This document shows positions 5,187 to 6,442 of a DNA stretch of 6,442 bases, piece after piece. The stretch lies in the NCBI GenBank assembly GCA_024405335.1, contig JAKSOX010000112.1:1-6442 (forward strand), in the 5' to 3' direction. Made by a program: the position numbers and the translations under genes. Source of the stretch: Kiritimatiellia bacterium. Its GTDB lineage: Bacteria > Verrucomicrobiota > Kiritimatiellia > RFP12 > UBA1067. The number at the start of each line of letters is the position of its first letter. The stretch's first letter is position 1. The notes beneath the pieces are model-generated. The model was given only the letters and a program-made list of their open reading frames with translations. It did not search any database and was not told where the DNA came from.

Positions 5187-6442
5187 AATTTAAAGAAACA
5201 TTCCGCTTTGTTGGCGGCGGGGCTTTCGGCCGGATGCGTTTGGGCTTCCGGTTTCGGGCTTTACGAGGCGTCGGCGAAGACGTACGCCTTGGGCGGCGCG
5301 GTGATGGGTCGGGCGGTGGACGCTTCCGCCAACTTCTTCAACCCGGCGACGCTCGTGGATCTCACGAACGCCACGTTCACCGCGGGTTTCATGACGGAAC
5401 ACCCGCGCGCCCGCATGAAGACGAGCATGGGCGGCGAAACGGCGAACATGAATCCGGGCTGTTTTCTGCTGCCGCATTTCCACATGGCCGTTCCGTTGCC
5501 GTGGGATTTCACGTTCGGCCTCGGCATGATGCCGGAGTACGGTCTGGGTTCGGAATACAGCAGCGGCTGGGATCTCGACTTCAATTCCACGGAAACGACG
5601 GTCCAAAGCGTGACGCTGAACCCCAACCTGGCGTACAAGGCGACGGACCGCTGGTCGCTGGGCGCGGGGTTGCGCGTGCTGTGGTTCGATTTCGAGCAGT
5701 ACTCGAAACCGGTGGCCGCGCGCGCTTCCGGCACGGACTACCGCTTCCGCAACCGGCTCAAGGGCAACAACGGCATGGCGGACTACGGCTTCCAGGTGGG
5801 CACGAAATACGACCTGCTGGACGATCTTTCCGTGGGCGTGAACTACAAGTCGATGACGCGCGTGCACGTGAAGGGGCGGAGCCAAAACGAATTGATCACG
5901 GACGGTCCCGCCGCCGCGGCCATGCGGGCCGCGGCCGCAAAAAACTCGGGCGGCGCCGCCACCACGCTGGATTTGCCGCAGTCCATCACCGCCGGCCTCA
6001 ACTGGGACGTCGCCGACGACTGGCACCTGGGGTGCGCCGTAGCGTGGACGGACTGGTCTTCCGTGGACGTGCTGAATTTCCATCTTCCCGGCCAGACGAA
6101 ACCGATCAAACTCAAGTGGGAAGACACGTGGCGGTTCGCCGTCGCGCCGGCGTGGGATTTCGCCGAGGACTGGACGGCCATGGCCTCGTACGTGTTCGAG
6201 ACGGACTGCTGCGGCGACCAGGATTCTACCATGTTGCCGCCGTCGCAGCGGCACATGATCAGCTGCGGTCTCGCCTGGCACGCGCTGAAGAACCTCGAAG
6301 TCGCGCTCACCTACGGCATCATCCTGATGGACGGCGCCGAGAGCGACTGCACGAAGACGGTGAAGGACGCCGCGGGCAACGTGGTCGAAAGCACGACCTA
6401 CCGCTACGCCGCCCACCGCGCCCTGTCGCACGCGGCCGGCTT
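5184..6442 (+). CDS. FadL/OMPP1/TodX-family outer-membrane channel, 3'-partial
   Basis: The 419 codons in the window run off the right edge without a stop. A Sec signal peptide (MNLKKHSALLAAGLSAG, then C-V-W-A) is probably cut near residue 21. It is followed by the FadL hatch signature SGFGLYEASAKTYALGGAV with VDASANFFNPATL (about 44-57; compare the conserved NPA). Alternating aromatic β-strands follow, with typical FadL-family features LDLPQSITAGLNW (262-274), a W-T-D-W-S strand (288-292), WEDTWRFAVAPAW (312-324) and LPPSQRHMISCGLAW (351-365). Such 14-strand barrels carry long-chain fatty acids or other hydrophobic molecules across the outer membrane. The substrate here is not predictable. 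C18 sits in S-A-G-C, but the -3 residue is not lipobox-like. The gene has its own promoter and no SD, and I see no functional link to the upstream cluster. Confidence 0.9.
   Translation, partial: MNLKKHSALLAAGLSAGCVWASGFGLYEASAKTYALGGAVMGRAVDASANFFNPATLVDLTNATFTAGFMTEHPRARMKTSMGGETANMNPGCFLLPHFHMAVPLPWDFTFGLGMMPEYGLGSEYSSGWDLDFNSTETTVQSVTLNPNLAYKATDRWSLGAGLRVLWFDFEQYSKPVAARASGTDYRFRNRLKGNNGMADYGFQVGTKYDLLDDLSVGVNYKSMTRVHVKGRSQNELITDGPAAAAMRAAAAKNSGGAATTLDLPQSITAGLNWDVADDWHLGCAVAWTDWSSVDVLNFHLPGQTKPIKLKWEDTWRFAVAPAWDFAEDWTAMASYVFETDCCGDQDSTMLPPSQRHMISCGLAWHALKNLEVALTYGIILMDGAESDCTKTVKDAAGNVVESTTYRYAAHRALSHAAG

Noticed and set aside
5184..5246. Lipoprotein signal (S-A-G-C) in the FadL-family protein
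   Set aside because: The -3 position is Ser, not Leu/Val/Ile, and the family's mature N-terminus fits cleavage before SGFGLYE instead.
5190..6431. Long open frame on the minus strand across the right end
   Set aside because: The + strand encodes an uninterrupted FadL-family protein with signal peptide and promoter. The minus frame is low-complexity His/Arg/Val without motifs.

Overview
The window is GC-rich, tightly packed bacterial DNA, and every gene I can support lies on the + strand. The organism is Gram-negative, because a FadL-type outer-membrane channel with a Sec signal peptide fills the right end. GC-rich codons, TACAAT/TATAAT-like -10 boxes and purine-rich Shine-Dalgarno sites would suit the Verrucomicrobiota/Kiritimatiellota/Lentisphaerota group. 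That placement is an impression and has not been tested.

Left part (1-1853). After a non-coding stretch with two short palindromes there is a 59-aa two-segment membrane protein. It overlaps (ATGA) a 113-aa protein of a family I do not recognise, marked by an LKFRYY-x-GE motif. Next comes a second LKFRYY protein, fused in frame to a protein-kinase-like domain of the HipA/PI3K-PI4K-like type. The 5' leader of the membrane-protein gene, the leader of the fusion gene, and a stretch inside the fusion gene share one repeated element (TGCTACAAT-like box, CGGCGGCGTAAA, then an SD). The internal copy is translated as the linker between the two domains and sits just upstream of a strong SD and ATG for the kinase alone.

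Middle part (1850-3704). An overlapping gene train follows the kinase: a J-domain co-chaperone-like protein, a stand-alone HIRAN-domain protein, a Sel1-repeat protein, and a 34-codon ORF that joins what looks like the first residues of an ADP-ribosylglycohydrolase directly to its C-terminal GGDSDS active-site motif. I read this ORF as an internally deleted relic. All starts are coupled to the previous stop, so this looks like one transcript.

Right part (3701-6442). A new promoter overlaps the end of the relic and drives a macro-domain protein with a C-terminal helical, HTH-like domain, which is also ADP-ribose biology. The following intergenic region carries an exact 29-bp copy of the RBS and start of the LKFRYY-kinase gene on a decayed 16-codon ORF, then a CGCGGAG-type short repeat. 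A near-consensus promoter whose predicted start site falls on the ATG itself (a leaderless message) drives the FadL-family gene, which runs off the window.

Taken together, 140-4922 resembles an accessory module combining a kinase-like enzyme, chaperone recruitment (J-domain), DNA-end recognition (HIRAN), a protein scaffold (Sel1) and ADP-ribose handling (glycohydrolase relic plus macro domain). A stress or conflict/defence role is a reasonable hypothesis, but nothing in the sequence proves it. The FadL gene appears to be an unrelated neighbour.
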